This document shows, piece after piece, positions 41,517-49,902 of a stretch of DNA of 64,000 nucleotides (position 1 is its first letter; every line of letters begins with the position of its first letter). The stretch lies in NCBI GenBank assembly GCA_002706985.1, contig PAKP01000077.1:1-64000 (forward strand), read 5' to 3'. Both the position numbers and the translations under genes were made by a program. Below the pieces are notes generated by a model. That model searched no databases and had not been told where the DNA came from. It saw nothing but the letters and a program-made list of their open reading frames with translations. This stretch comes from Sneathiella sp. Lineage in GTDB: Bacteria > Pseudomonadota > Alphaproteobacteria > Sneathiellales > Sneathiellaceae.

Positions 41517-42038
41517 ATGTCGACCATTGCAGGCATCAACATTGTGGAACGTGGCCTTGTTCGGCTTGCTGTTCTTTGTCATCTGCTGGCAGCACTCATC
41601 GTGCTGCCGGCAATCGTCGCATTGATCGGTATCGATGTGACATTGCGGTATCTATTTTCCGCTCCTCTTTACTGGGCGCAGGAGGTTTGCGGACTGCTTC
41701 TTTTCGTCTCTATCGTTCTCGGTCTCAGCTATGCCTGGATCCAGAAAGTCCATGTCCGCATGGAAATGCTCTATGAGATGGCGACGCCGAGGTTCAAGAG
41801 TATCGGGGATATTCTGACAATATCCTGCGGGCTCCTGACATTTGCCATGTTGGGCTGGCAGTCCTGGAACGATATTCCCTACATGCTAACTATCGGTGAG
41901 AGCAGCGAAGAGCTGGGTGTTCTGCTCTGGCCTTTCCGCTTTCTGCTGGGAGCGATTTCAACACTCTTGTGCATGCAACTCATTCTCTATTTTTTCGCTG
42001 CAATCCAGAGCCTGATCACAGGCCGACACAGTGAATAG
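41517..42038 (+). CDS. TRAP transporter small permease (DctQ family)
   Basis: A 173-residue, four-helix DctQ subunit: IGIDVTLRYLFSAPLYWAQEVCGLLLFVSIVLGLSYAWIQKVHVRMEML, and a C-terminal tryptophan segment ELGVLLWPFRFLLGAIS. Starts 16 bases after the binding-protein gene (AAGGAAGAG upstream) and precedes DctM by 31 bases. Forms the membrane complex with the next gene product. Confidence 0.92.
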   Translation: MSTIAGINIVERGLVRLAVLCHLLAALIVLPAIVALIGIDVTLRYLFSAPLYWAQEVCGLLLFVSIVLGLSYAWIQKVHVRMEMLYEMATPRFKSIGDILTISCGLLTFAMLGWQSWNDIPYMLTIGESSEELGVLLWPFRFLLGAISTLLCMQLILYFFAAIQSLITGRHSE

Positions 42039-42069
42039 CGTTCTGATTGACTTATAAAGTAGAAACATC

Positions 42070-43365
42070 ATGGAACTTACCGAAATTGGTTTAATCGGGA
42101 CGGCGGCGCTCTTTTTCCTGATTGCAACGGGTGTACCGATTGCCTTCGCACTTATGGCGGTCGGGTTGGTTGGGTTGTGGTCCATTGCGGGCCTGACGCC
42201 GGCCTTATCACAGGCGACGTTGACTTTCTGGCATCAAGGAACAAATTTCATCCTGCTGGCCATTCCGATGTTTGTGTTAATGGGTAACATTGTTCGCCAT
42301 ACCGGCATTGCATCCGAGCTATTTACCTGCACGGCGAACTGGCTTGGCCGGCTTCCAGGCGGTCTGGCAATCGCCTCGGTATTCGGCTGTGCGGGCTTTG
42401 GCGCGGTCACGGGGTCAAGCACAGCGACGGTTTTGACGATGGGACGGATTATTGTTCCTGAGATGCGTCGATATAAATTTGATATGGAGCTCGGGGCGGG
42501 TGCTCTGGCGGCATCGGGAACGTTGGGCATCCTTATTCCGCCCAGCATTGTCTTCATTTTTTATGGGTTCATGACCGAGAATTCGATCGGGCAGCTTTTC
42601 ATTGCCGGAATTGTGCCGGGTATCATGACGGCACTGGTTTTTGCAGGTGTTCTCTTCGTTCGCTGTCTGATTAACCCGAAGCTCGGACCGCCAATCCCGA
42701 GCCCAGGTTGGGGCGTCCGGTTTCGTTCGCTGGCCTCCATCGGTCCGATCGCAGGTCTTTTTGTCCTGATCATCGGGGGTTTGTATCTTGGTATCTTCAC
42801 GCCCACAGAAGGGTCCGGGATCGGCGTTATTGGCGTGCTTCTCTATGGATGGCTTACCAAGCGCATCAGCTGGGCAGCCTTGCGGGATGCACTGGAAGAT
42901 ACAGTCCTGACAACCGTCATGATCTTCGCCATCGTCATCGGCGGGCATCTGATTGCCCGGTTTTTCGCCCTGACCGGTATTACGGAGATGACGATCGATC
43001 TCGTCGCTGCGATGGATCTCAGCCCCTACGTTTTCATCCTTGTCCTGTCTCTGATTTATATCCTGCTTGGCTGTGTGCTGGATGTTTTCGGGATGATGCT
43101 TCTGACAATTCCCTTTGTGTACCCGGTTGTTCTTAGCCTGGGTTTTGATCCGATCTGGTTCGGGGTTTATGTCGTTGTCATGGCGGAGCTCGCGTTGATT
43201 ACACCGCCTATCGGTGTGAACGTCTTTATCATGAACTCGATTACGCCGGATACGTCATCGGGACGTATTTTCAGGGGCGTGCTGCCGTTCTTCTGCGCGG
43301 AACTGGTAATCATTGCCTTGCTGGTCGCCTTTCCGTCGATTGCACTCTATCTGACAGGCCGTTAG
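42070..43365 (+). CDS. TRAP transporter large permease (DctM family)
   Basis: A 431-residue polytopic DctM subunit: GVPIAFALMAVGLVGLWS, VFGCAGFGAVTGSSTATVLTMGRIIVPEMRRYKFD, IPPSIVFIFYGFMTENSIGQLFIAGIVPGIM, and the end ALITPPIGVNVFIMNSI. With the two preceding genes it makes a complete TRAP importer. A 147-base gap with its own promoter and palindrome separates it from the acyl-CoA synthetase downstream. Confidence 0.94.
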   Translation: MELTEIGLIGTAALFFLIATGVPIAFALMAVGLVGLWSIAGLTPALSQATLTFWHQGTNFILLAIPMFVLMGNIVRHTGIASELFTCTANWLGRLPGGLAIASVFGCAGFGAVTGSSTATVLTMGRIIVPEMRRYKFDMELGAGALAASGTLGILIPPSIVFIFYGFMTENSIGQLFIAGIVPGIMTALVFAGVLFVRCLINPKLGPPIPSPGWGVRFRSLASIGPIAGLFVLIIGGLYLGIFTPTEGSGIGVIGVLLYGWLTKRISWAALRDALEDTVLTTVMIFAIVIGGHLIARFFALTGITEMTIDLVAAMDLSPYVFILVLSLIYILLGCVLDVFGMMLLTIPFVYPVVLSLGFDPIWFGVYVVVMAELALITPPIGVNVFIMNSITPDTSSGRIFRGVLPFFCAELVIIALLVAFPSIALYLTGR

Positions 43366-43397
43366 TCCGCAAAGCCCGCTCTTCTTCATTCTCCAAG

Positions 43398-43443
43398 TTG
43401 ACATAACAGGGGAAAGAACTCATTCTTCTTGCAACAAGAATGA
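43398..43443 (+). promoter_or_regulatory. Promoter overlapped by 24-bp palindrome upstream of acyl-CoA synthetase
   Basis: TTGACA (43398-43403) and CATTCT (43421-43426) are 17 bases apart. The 24-base palindrome 43420-43443 (arms TCATTCTT and AAGAATGA around TTGCAA, one mismatched pair) covers the -10 box, the layout of a repressor-controlled promoter. Confidence 0.5.
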
Positions 43444-43512
43444 ACAATAAGCGGGGACCTCCGGCATGCTGACAGCTGCCCTGAGCGGGACGTCAGTTAG
43501 CGGGGCATACTG

Positions 43513-45114
43513 ATGGCCTTTACCGAACTTACTTTTGACAGTGCTCTGGCCGACCGGATCGCCGGGGAGGGGGCAGGAGATTCCCGGCCTGCTTTCGTCA
43601 CCGAAGACGGCACCGCCATAATGCCATCAGAGTTTGAACAGATGGTTTCCGCCAGTGCCGCCTGGCTTGCCTCCCGCGGGATTGTGCAGGGCGACAGGGG
43701 GTCCATCTGGCTTCCAAACAGGATTGAATGGATGGCATTGCTGTTTGCCTGCGCGCGTATCGGGGCGATCGTTGGTGCCGTGAATACCCGCTATCGTGCG
43801 GCAGAGCTGCAGCATATCCTCAAATCCAGCGGTTCGAAATTACTCATATTTGAAGGGAAAAACAGCTATACGGATTTCCATTCGGTAATTGCAGAGCTGG
43901 ATTTTTCTGTCCTGCCGGAGCTGGAAATGCTTGCCTGTACGGATCAGGGCGACGCTCCGCTTCCGCCCCTCAATAACATTGAAATTGATTTTTTTTCGAT
44001 GAACGAGTCATTACCTACGGCTTCGTCTTGCGGAACGGCGGATAGTCCAATTTTGATGTTTACGACGTCCGGCACGACGAATGCTCCGAAACTCGTTGTC
44101 CATACCCAGCGTGCCGTCGGACTGCATGCTAACAATTGCGCGGCGGCGCTCGGGTTCGATAAAGAGGGGGCACGATTGCTTGCCGTCATGCCATTCTGCG
44201 GAGTGTTTGGCTTAAGTCCCACGCTTGCCGCCGTTGCAAGCGGGGCGCCGGTTTATCTGAACACCCGTTTTGATCTGGATTTGTTAATCCGGACAGTAAA
44301 GGCGAATGCGATTACGCATCTGTTCGGCAGTGACGAGATGTATCAGCAGATCTGGCAAAAGGATAAGAACACCTTCGCTCATGCCCGTATTTGCGGCTTT
44401 GCGTCTTTCACCCCGGGAATGGAAGAGAAGCTGCGGGAAATGGCCGCGGCCGGTGTGCCGCTGACCGGGTTGTATGGTGCGAGCGAGCTTCATGCCATTT
44501 TATCAACCCAACCTTTGTTATTGCCGGTCGAACAGCGCTTGCAGGGGGGCGGAAAGTTCACGGGAGAGGCAACGGAGCTCAGGGTGCGGAACACGGAAAC
44601 AGGCGAGTTTTGCAAGCCTGAAGAAATCGGTGTTCTGGAGTTTCGCTCACCGACAAACTTTATCGGATACTATCGTAACGAAGAGGCAACCGCCAAAGCC
44701 ATTGATCCGGAAGGATTTTTTCACAGCAATGACGTCGGCCTTCTCCGCAAGGACGGCACATTTGTCTACATTGCGCGAAACGGTGATTTTTTACGTCTCT
44801 CCGGCTTCCTGACGGATCCAAAGGTAATTGAGGAAGTCGTTGAGCAAAATGACTCTGTCGGGAAATGTCAGGTGGTTGGCATAGAGGTAGACGGCAAGAC
44901 CCGGCCTGTTGCGTTTGTCATTGCGTCGGACGTCGCGATACCGCCGGTCGAGGAAGAAGTTATCCAAAATGCAAAGTCATTGCTGGCGCATTACAAGGTG
45001 CCGCTCAAGGTGTTTGTGCTGGATGCCTTTCCGACAACGGAAAGTGCGAATGGCGTAAAAATCCAGAAAACGAAACTGCGCGATATAGCGATTAGCCAGT
45101 ACCAAGGCAATTAG
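43513..45114 (+). CDS. AMP-dependent acyl-CoA synthetase/ligase
   Basis: A 533-residue class I adenylate-forming enzyme. The P-loop-like motif is FTTSGTTNAPKLVVH, the adenine motif lies in LTGLYGASELHAI, the hinge region is IARNGDFLRLSGF, and the catalytic lysine is in GVKIQKTKLR near the end. It activates a carboxylic acid to its CoA thioester through an acyl-AMP. It is separated from the TRAP operon upstream by its own promoter but is plausibly the activating enzyme for that transporter's cargo. Substrate unknown. Confidence 0.92.
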   Translation: MAFTELTFDSALADRIAGEGAGDSRPAFVTEDGTAIMPSEFEQMVSASAAWLASRGIVQGDRGSIWLPNRIEWMALLFACARIGAIVGAVNTRYRAAELQHILKSSGSKLLIFEGKNSYTDFHSVIAELDFSVLPELEMLACTDQGDAPLPPLNNIEIDFFSMNESLPTASSCGTADSPILMFTTSGTTNAPKLVVHTQRAVGLHANNCAAALGFDKEGARLLAVMPFCGVFGLSPTLAAVASGAPVYLNTRFDLDLLIRTVKANAITHLFGSDEMYQQIWQKDKNTFAHARICGFASFTPGMEEKLREMAAAGVPLTGLYGASELHAILSTQPLLLPVEQRLQGGGKFTGEATELRVRNTETGEFCKPEEIGVLEFRSPTNFIGYYRNEEATAKAIDPEGFFHSNDVGLLRKDGTFVYIARNGDFLRLSGFLTDPKVIEEVVEQNDSVGKCQVVGIEVDGKTRPVAFVIASDVAIPPVEEEVIQNAKSLLAHYKVPLKVFVLDAFPTTESANGVKIQKTKLRDIAISQYQGN

Positions 45115-45226
45115 TCCGGCGCCACCGGTTGCGGATCGCTGTTGCAGTTAATCGGCGGCGTCCTGCTTGCCGAGAACCCTCATCAAAGGAAGATAGTCGG
45201 GATTTCCAAAAAAGGGGGTTGTTTAT

Positions 45227-45245
45227 GCTAATGATTATCATTACT
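45227..45245. promoter_or_regulatory. Fur box
   Basis: GCTAATGATTATCATTACT matches the classical 19-base Fur consensus at about 15 positions with the symmetric core AATGATTATCATT. It sits 34 bases before the start of the unknown gene at 45279, within the expected promoter, so iron repression is likely. Confidence 0.7.
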
Positions 45246-45278
45246 AATAAAGGGCTATTTTAATATCGAGCATAGGAA

Positions 45279-45803
45279 ATGACCTCTCCAAATCTGAAAC
45301 CAAACAATCTGACTGATCTATATTATCCGGAACAGCTCACGCTCTGGGGCATGAGGTTCTGGGCCGATGGGCTGCAACAGAACTACTCTCCCTATGAAAC
45401 GCTGAGGGAGGCATATTCGCGCGCAAAATGTCCCGAGGGCTTACTGTCACTGGATAATTTCCTGTCACTGGTCGTCGCCGGTCACAGCCGCCCGGTTGAT
45501 ATTCGCTGCCCATGCTGTGATGGTATCTCTCAGGATGAATGGCGCTTGCTGCAATCGCTCGCACTGGCGCAATCAGGGAGCGAGTCATATATCTCGGACC
45601 TTATTTCTGATTTTCTTCAGCCGGCGACCACCCGTATTGCCCATACCGTGATTTCAGGCTGGGCCCATGAACTCAAGAAAACGGGCCTTGTCGTGCCGAT
45701 AAGGACAGCCGTTTTACAAACAATCCCACTCACCCGCGCCGTCACCAAGAGTGGCGTTAATCTGAAAGTCTATACGAATCATCAAAGCACAACGACGCAT
45801 TGA
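45279..45803 (+). CDS. Hypothetical protein, probably iron-regulated
   Basis: A 174-residue soluble protein not recognised. It opens LTDLYYPEQLTLWGMRFWADGLQQ, has a CPCCDG motif near residue 79 that could bind a metal, and a helical second half. No signal peptide or membrane segment is seen. A Fur box lies just upstream, so it is probably induced in iron limitation. It is a single gene, ending 45 bases before a convergent gene with a hairpin between. AGGA is very close to the ATG, so the start is moderately certain. Confidence 0.7.
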   Translation: MTSPNLKPNNLTDLYYPEQLTLWGMRFWADGLQQNYSPYETLREAYSRAKCPEGLLSLDNFLSLVVAGHSRPVDIRCPCCDGISQDEWRLLQSLALAQSGSESYISDLISDFLQPATTRIAHTVISGWAHELKKTGLVVPIRTAVLQTIPLTRAVTKSGVNLKVYTNHQSTTTH

Positions 45804-45804
45804 C

Positions 45805-45832
45805 GCGGCAGGGTTGGGAGTGTCCCCGCCGC
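45805..45832. terminator. Hairpin between convergent genes
   Basis: GCGGC (45805-45809) with GCCGC (45828-45832), extended by GGG/CCC past one mismatch, forms a GC-rich hairpin in the 44-base gap between two convergent genes. No T-run on either side. Confidence 0.5.
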
Positions 45833-45847
45833 ATATTGATGTGAGAA

Positions 45848-46474
45848 TTATCGCAGCAAGGGGTCGGGGTTGAAGTCATGCAACGGGATGTCGTCGGTTC
45901 CCCAGCTTCGGGTGATTGAAAGAGCCCGGACGTCCTGACCACCTGCTTTTTCAAGGATTGAAATGACTTCCTTCTCGTGCTCTTCATCCCGAACTTCCAC
46001 CCATAGGAGCAGGCCGCCACTCGACAGATGATCAGAGAGGCTATCCGCCTGTTGTTTTGAGATGGCGAGCGCTGCGAGAGACCCTATGCCGGCGCCCGCT
46101 GCCGCACCCGCGGCCGCGATAAGGGCGGCAAAGGCGAGCGTTCCACCGGAGGCGACCACGGCCATGCCAGCGCCTGCGCCGCCAATATACATGGGTATGC
46201 CCATGGCGGCGGCCCTGCCTTCCGCTCTCTCGTGTCTGTCAGCGAAGAGCTGCCGGGGGATATTCTGGGTATCCTTGAATTCTGCAATCGATTCGTATCT
46301 GTGGCCGAGTTTGGCCTTTACCGCATCATGACTGGCCATCATGTTGATCGCGGCGCGATCCGTTCCTGATTTTTCTACACTTTCAATGGCATCTTCGAAT
46401 TGGGTCGTGTCGTCAAATCGACCGACGACTTCACGGACCGTATATGTTTCATTGTCCTTATCAGGTGTAGACAT
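45848..46474 (-). CDS. Glycine-zipper membrane protein, general-stress-protein-like
   Basis: A 208-residue protein: a soluble N-terminal part (VREVVGRFDDTTQFEDAIESVEKSG) like general stress protein 17M domains, a central Gly/Ala-rich double hydrophobic stretch (about 105-150) of glycine-zipper character, and a C-terminal ferredoxin-like part (LLLWVEVRDEEHEKEVISILEKAGGQDV). Start ATG 46474 has a perfect AGGAGG. Such proteins are linked to envelope or stress response, but no activity is known. Monocistronic with 256 bases of upstream sequence in which I see no clear promoter. Confidence 0.75.
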   Translation of the reverse strand: MSTPDKDNETYTVREVVGRFDDTTQFEDAIESVEKSGTDRAAINMMASHDAVKAKLGHRYESIAEFKDTQNIPRQLFADRHERAEGRAAAMGIPMYIGGAGAGMAVVASGGTLAFAALIAAAGAAAGAGIGSLAALAISKQQADSLSDHLSSGGLLLWVEVRDEEHEKEVISILEKAGGQDVRALSITRSWGTDDIPLHDFNPDPLLR

Positions 46475-46730
46475 AAAACCTCCTCAGGGCTTAGCTGTTA
46501 AACAAAATACAAACATCAAAACAGGGCGTTGCATGTTCACGCAACTAAGTCTCCCGTTCTGCCTGCCAGGCAACACACGCGCCGACAGATCACATGCCTT
46601 CTATATATGACCTATGCTTATTTTCTCGTTTATCAACAGTGGGTTCGTCCCAAGGAATGGGCTTACAGTTGAGAGGAGGGTGTAGGAAGGAGATTTTTTT
46701 GGCAACAAAAGCCTTAAAAAGTAACCGCTT

Positions 46731-47522
46731 CTATCCGGAGTAATTTTGCAGCCGAACCCCTTTTTTGGGGCCGGTTAGAGGAGGGCCAGCAAAACACTGA
46801 CAGTTCTCCATCCAGAGCATGGCGTCTGCACCCGTTACCTCCAGGTCCGTGTCCCGTATATTTCGCCGCTGTGTTACCACAAGGCAGAATTCCTCGGCCC
46901 GTCCGACAATGCTCGGAAGGTCCGGCTGGTCGTTCCATAGCCAGTTGGCACCCGATGGAGAAACAAGCTCGACGCGCACTTTTGCCTCCGGCGGTGTCAT
47001 GTTCCGGTTGGTGAAGGACCAGTCAAAGGTGATAACGCCAAGATGCGCGATATTCCTTATGCGATCAGTGTGATCGCGCTGATGACCGAGGGCATCATAA
47101 ATGTCCTGTCCATGTGCCCAGGTTTGCGCTAAGCGCGCGGTCGCGAATGATTTCACACTCATGTCCGGGCCAAACCAGGGAAGCCGGCCTTTGTCCGGCA
47201 GATCATCAAGATGCGTTGAAAGCCGCTCGTACCAGCCGCGCCAAACATCGATCAGTTCTTCGGGATCGTGAATGGCGAGATATTCACCGACAGTCTCGGC
47301 AAGAGGCTTTTCGGTAAATTTTGGCGCAAACTCCTCGGCAAGGTCGGCGAAAGCCGCAGGATTTTCGATGGCAAGAAGCGATACCTTGTCAAAATAGGCG
47401 ATATGGCTAAGCTGATCATAGACGCTTCGGGTCGTTCCGGGCGTCAGCTTATTGAAGTCGTCCTGGCCGAGTTTACTTACAAACCGGTCAAGAGCGCGAT
47501 ATTCCTGAAGCAATTCAGACAT
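46731..47522 (-). CDS. TIGR03084-like protein (maleylpyruvate isomerase/DinB-type metal-binding fold)
   Basis: A 263-residue protein with an N-terminal DinB/mycothiol-maleylpyruvate-isomerase-type helical bundle (YDQLSHIAYFDKVSLLAI and RLAQTWAHGQDIYDALG, whose histidines would bind metal) and a C-terminal SCP2-like wing (ADAMLWMENCQCFAGPP). It matches by eye the TIGR03084 family, often found among fatty acyl-CoA genes. It is the last gene of the minus-strand acyl-CoA operon, 18 bases after the acyl-CoA dehydrogenase. Role unknown. Confidence 0.78.
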   Translation of the reverse strand: MSELLQEYRALDRFVSKLGQDDFNKLTPGTTRSVYDQLSHIAYFDKVSLLAIENPAAFADLAEEFAPKFTEKPLAETVGEYLAIHDPEELIDVWRGWYERLSTHLDDLPDKGRLPWFGPDMSVKSFATARLAQTWAHGQDIYDALGHQRDHTDRIRNIAHLGVITFDWSFTNRNMTPPEAKVRVELVSPSGANWLWNDQPDLPSIVGRAEEFCLVVTQRRNIRDTDLEVTGADAMLWMENCQCFAGPPLTGPKKGVRLQNYSG

Positions 47523-47540
47523 GAAGGAACCCGTGAAATA

Positions 47541-48698
47541 TTACTTCTGTGAGGGCATGATGCCCATTTCCTTGCAGATGACCTGAAGCATGACTTCATT
47601 TGCGCCCCCGCCGACGGCTGTTTGCCGGGCTTCCCGATATACGCGGGAAATGAAGGTCTCATTCATGAAGCCCTGACCACCCCAGAACTGTGTCAGTTCC
47701 ACCGGAATTTCCATGGAAAGCCGGCCGATGAGGAATTTCGCCATGCTTGCAAGTTTGGTGACGTTCTCGCCTGCTACATATTTCTCGGTGGCCTGATATA
47801 GCAGCGCGCGCACGGACTCGATTTTCGACTGGAACTCCGCAATCTTGAAGTGGATGATCTGATTATCGAGCAATGGTTTGCCGAAAGCGACGCGCTGGGA
47901 GAGATATTCGACGGTCTCCTCAATCGCAATTTCCAGAAAGCGTATGGAGCGGGCAACGACGAACAACCGTTCCTCCTGAAACTGTTGCATCTGGTATATG
48001 AAGCCCTTGCCTTCCTCTCCGATCAGGTTCCGCTGAGGGACGCGGACGTCATCGAAGAAGAGAAGGGCGGTATCAGAGGATTTATAGCCGACTTTATCAA
48101 GCTTCTTGCCAACAGAAACGCCTTTCGACTTCAGCGGGACGACGATCAGCGATTTGTTCCGGTGCGGTCCGTTTTCGCCGGAAGTGTTGACCAGAAGACA
48201 AATCCAGTCGCCCTGAACACCGTTGGTGATCCACATTTTGCTGCCGTTGATGATATAGTCGTCCCCGTCCTTCACGGCAGTGGTTTTGATATTGGCAACA
48301 TCCGACCCGGCGCCGGCTTCACTGACGCCGATGCAGCCAACGAGATCGCCAGCGATTGTTGGCGCAAGATACTCGGCTTTCAGCTCTTCAGAGCCATAGT
48401 TTGTAAGAGCGGGGGTGCACATGTTGGTCTGAACGCCAATAGCGGAGCAGATCCCCATGGTCCTGAGGTTGCCAAGTTCCTCGGCAAAAGCGACTTCAAA
48501 TGAAAAATCGAGATCCGAGCCGCCGTATTCAGTGGGTTTGCCGATTCCGAGCAGGCCTGCCTCGCCAAGCTTTTTCATAACCTGATGGGCCGGAAAAATT
48601 CCTTCTTCCTCCCATTGATCGACGAAAGGATTGATATGTTGGTCAATGATTTTGCGTGTAACGCTTCTTAGCTCATCATGTTCATGCGTCCAGATCAT
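47541..48698 (-). CDS. Acyl-CoA dehydrogenase
   Basis: A 385-residue acyl-CoA dehydrogenase: GCIGVSEAGAGSDVANIKT flavin segment, NGSKMWITNG, RLFVVARSIRFLEIAIEETVEYLSQRVAFGKPL, and C-terminal GGQGFMNETFISRVYREARQTAVGGGANEVM. The C-terminal glutamate of EGTSEI is replaced (GGGANEV), while FQEERL carries a glutamate at the isovaleryl-CoA-dehydrogenase position. Start ATG 48698. It follows the MaoC gene after 42 bases and is part of the same operon. Chain specificity unknown. Confidence 0.93.
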   Translation of the reverse strand: MIWTHEHDELRSVTRKIIDQHINPFVDQWEEEGIFPAHQVMKKLGEAGLLGIGKPTEYGGSDLDFSFEVAFAEELGNLRTMGICSAIGVQTNMCTPALTNYGSEELKAEYLAPTIAGDLVGCIGVSEAGAGSDVANIKTTAVKDGDDYIINGSKMWITNGVQGDWICLLVNTSGENGPHRNKSLIVVPLKSKGVSVGKKLDKVGYKSSDTALLFFDDVRVPQRNLIGEEGKGFIYQMQQFQEERLFVVARSIRFLEIAIEETVEYLSQRVAFGKPLLDNQIIHFKIAEFQSKIESVRALLYQATEKYVAGENVTKLASMAKFLIGRLSMEIPVELTQFWGGQGFMNETFISRVYREARQTAVGGGANEVMLQVICKEMGIMPSQK

Positions 48699-48740
48699 TT
48701 CTCGGTGCCTTTATTCGTTATGTGAGAAACCAGGGGCCGA

Positions 48741-49103
48741 TTACAGCTCAAGCCAGCCCTTGATGACGACATCATCATTCTGTGTTTTTACAAAAACCTC
48801 ATACCGGTTCGGATCTTCGGTCGACTGGTGACCGCCTGCCGTAACCGTATCGCCGTTCCGCACGGGCTTTGAGAAGCGAATGTTCAGCTTCGCCGCGGCG
48901 ACGGCGTCTTTGCCAAAACTGCGGGCAGCGGATTGCCAGATGAGGGAGAGTGACATCGTCCCATGGGCGATCACGTCGCCGAACGGCGTATTCTTGGCAA
49001 ATTCCGGATCAACATGAATGGGGTTATAGTCATTCGTGATCTTCGCATATTTCTGGATTGCCGAATGATTGACCGTGAGGCTGCTTTCAATAAGGTTCTG
49101 CAT
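48741..49103 (-). CDS. MaoC-like hot-dog dehydratase
   Basis: A 120-residue hot-dog protein with the hydratase-2 motif (YAKITNDYNPIHVDPEFAKNTPFGDVIAHGTMSLSL), containing the Asp and His of the (R)-specific hydratase site. ATG 49103 has GGGGAGGGTGAG upstream and lies one base after the stop of the preceding hot-dog gene; a longer frame to 49289 merely overlaps that gene. The two hot-dog proteins probably form a heteromer as in steroid or polyketide-like beta-oxidation, where one subunit carries the catalytic residues. Confidence 0.88.
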   Translation of the reverse strand: MQNLIESSLTVNHSAIQKYAKITNDYNPIHVDPEFAKNTPFGDVIAHGTMSLSLIWQSAARSFGKDAVAAAKLNIRFSKPVRNGDTVTAGGHQSTEDPNRYEVFVKTQNDDVVIKGWLEL

Positions 49104-49104
49104 C

Positions 49105-49500
49105 TCACCCTCCCCAGATGATGCCCATGGACCCGGTGAACAACAGCTCGCCGTTCTGATCATGGGATTGTGTTTCGAAATAGACCCAGTTGTTACTCTT
49201 ACGGGTTTCTTTTTCCTTACAGAGGGTTGTGGTGATAATTTCATCTCCGAGTTTAGGGAATTTATGCACCGTGAATTCCTGAGTACCATGAATATTGCCT
49301 TTCGGGCGCGGTTGTACCGTCGCGAGAAAGGCGCGCATGGTAATTGCGGAAATCATGCCTGGTGGTAGTTCCGGGAGGTCTTCTTTATCTTCCGGAAACA
49401 GTTCGAGCCAGTCTGCAGCGACGTCATCATCGAAATATTGGGTGTTGGTCCCGAGGTTGTCCCCCGGTGTTAGTTTTTCAAATGTCAGCATTGGTCTCAT
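49105..49500 (-). CDS. MaoC-like hot-dog protein lacking hydratase motif (FAS1-like dehydratase domain)
   Basis: A 131-residue hot-dog-fold protein (MRPMLTFEKLTPGDNLGTNTQYFDDDVAADWLELFPEDKE). The Asp/His hydratase motif is not seen, so it is likely the structural partner of the downstream MaoC protein. ATG 49500 starts one base past the stop of the DUF35 gene; the frame extends upstream but only over that gene. Together with its neighbour it would make a two-subunit enoyl-CoA hydratase. Confidence 0.8.
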   Translation of the reverse strand: MRPMLTFEKLTPGDNLGTNTQYFDDDVAADWLELFPEDKEDLPELPPGMISAITMRAFLATVQPRPKGNIHGTQEFTVHKFPKLGDEIITTTLCKEKETRKSNNWVYFETQSHDQNGELLFTGSMGIIWGG

Positions 49501-49501
49501 T

Positions 49502-49900
49502 TCAAATTGCTTTTGCCTGAGGAATTTTTTGATCGCCACGTGCCTCGAACGTGAGCTCGATATCCATGCCGATGTGAACATCCACGACATCACACCCGAT
49601 AACATTCATCATGGCGCGGACGCCTTCCTCCAGATCGATCAATGCCAGAACATAGGGCAGGTCTTCCTTGAAAGCCGGGCTTGGCGCATGGTTTACGACG
49701 GTGAAGGTCTTGACCTTTCCCCGTCCGCTGGCTGGCTGCCAGTCAAGGTCACTGCCATGACAATGCTTGCAGATCGCGCGCGGATAGAACTGGTTCTTTC
49801 CACAGGAGTTACAGGTCTGGATGAGGAATTTCTCCTCATTGCAGGCCTTCCAGAATTCAACGGAATCGGGATTGGGGACTGGAATTGGTTTTTCGGTCAT
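49502..49900 (-). CDS. Zn-ribbon / OB-fold protein (DUF35)
   Basis: A 132-residue DUF35 protein: zinc ribbon CNSCGKNQFYPRAICKHC followed by the OB fold (GKVKTFTVVNHAP, YVLALIDLEEGVRAMMNVIG). ATG 49900 is preferred because GGGAGG lies eight bases upstream; ATG 49906 would overlap the thiolase-like stop as ATGA with too short a gap. It is the second thiolase-like/DUF35 pair in the window, in the same gene order as 1084-2648, and likely acts as a subunit of that enzyme. Confidence 0.88.
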   Translation of the reverse strand: MTEKPIPVPNPDSVEFWKACNEEKFLIQTCNSCGKNQFYPRAICKHCHGSDLDWQPASGRGKVKTFTVVNHAPSPAFKEDLPYVLALIDLEEGVRAMMNVIGCDVVDVHIGMDIELTFEARGDQKIPQAKAI

Positions 49901-49902
49901 AT

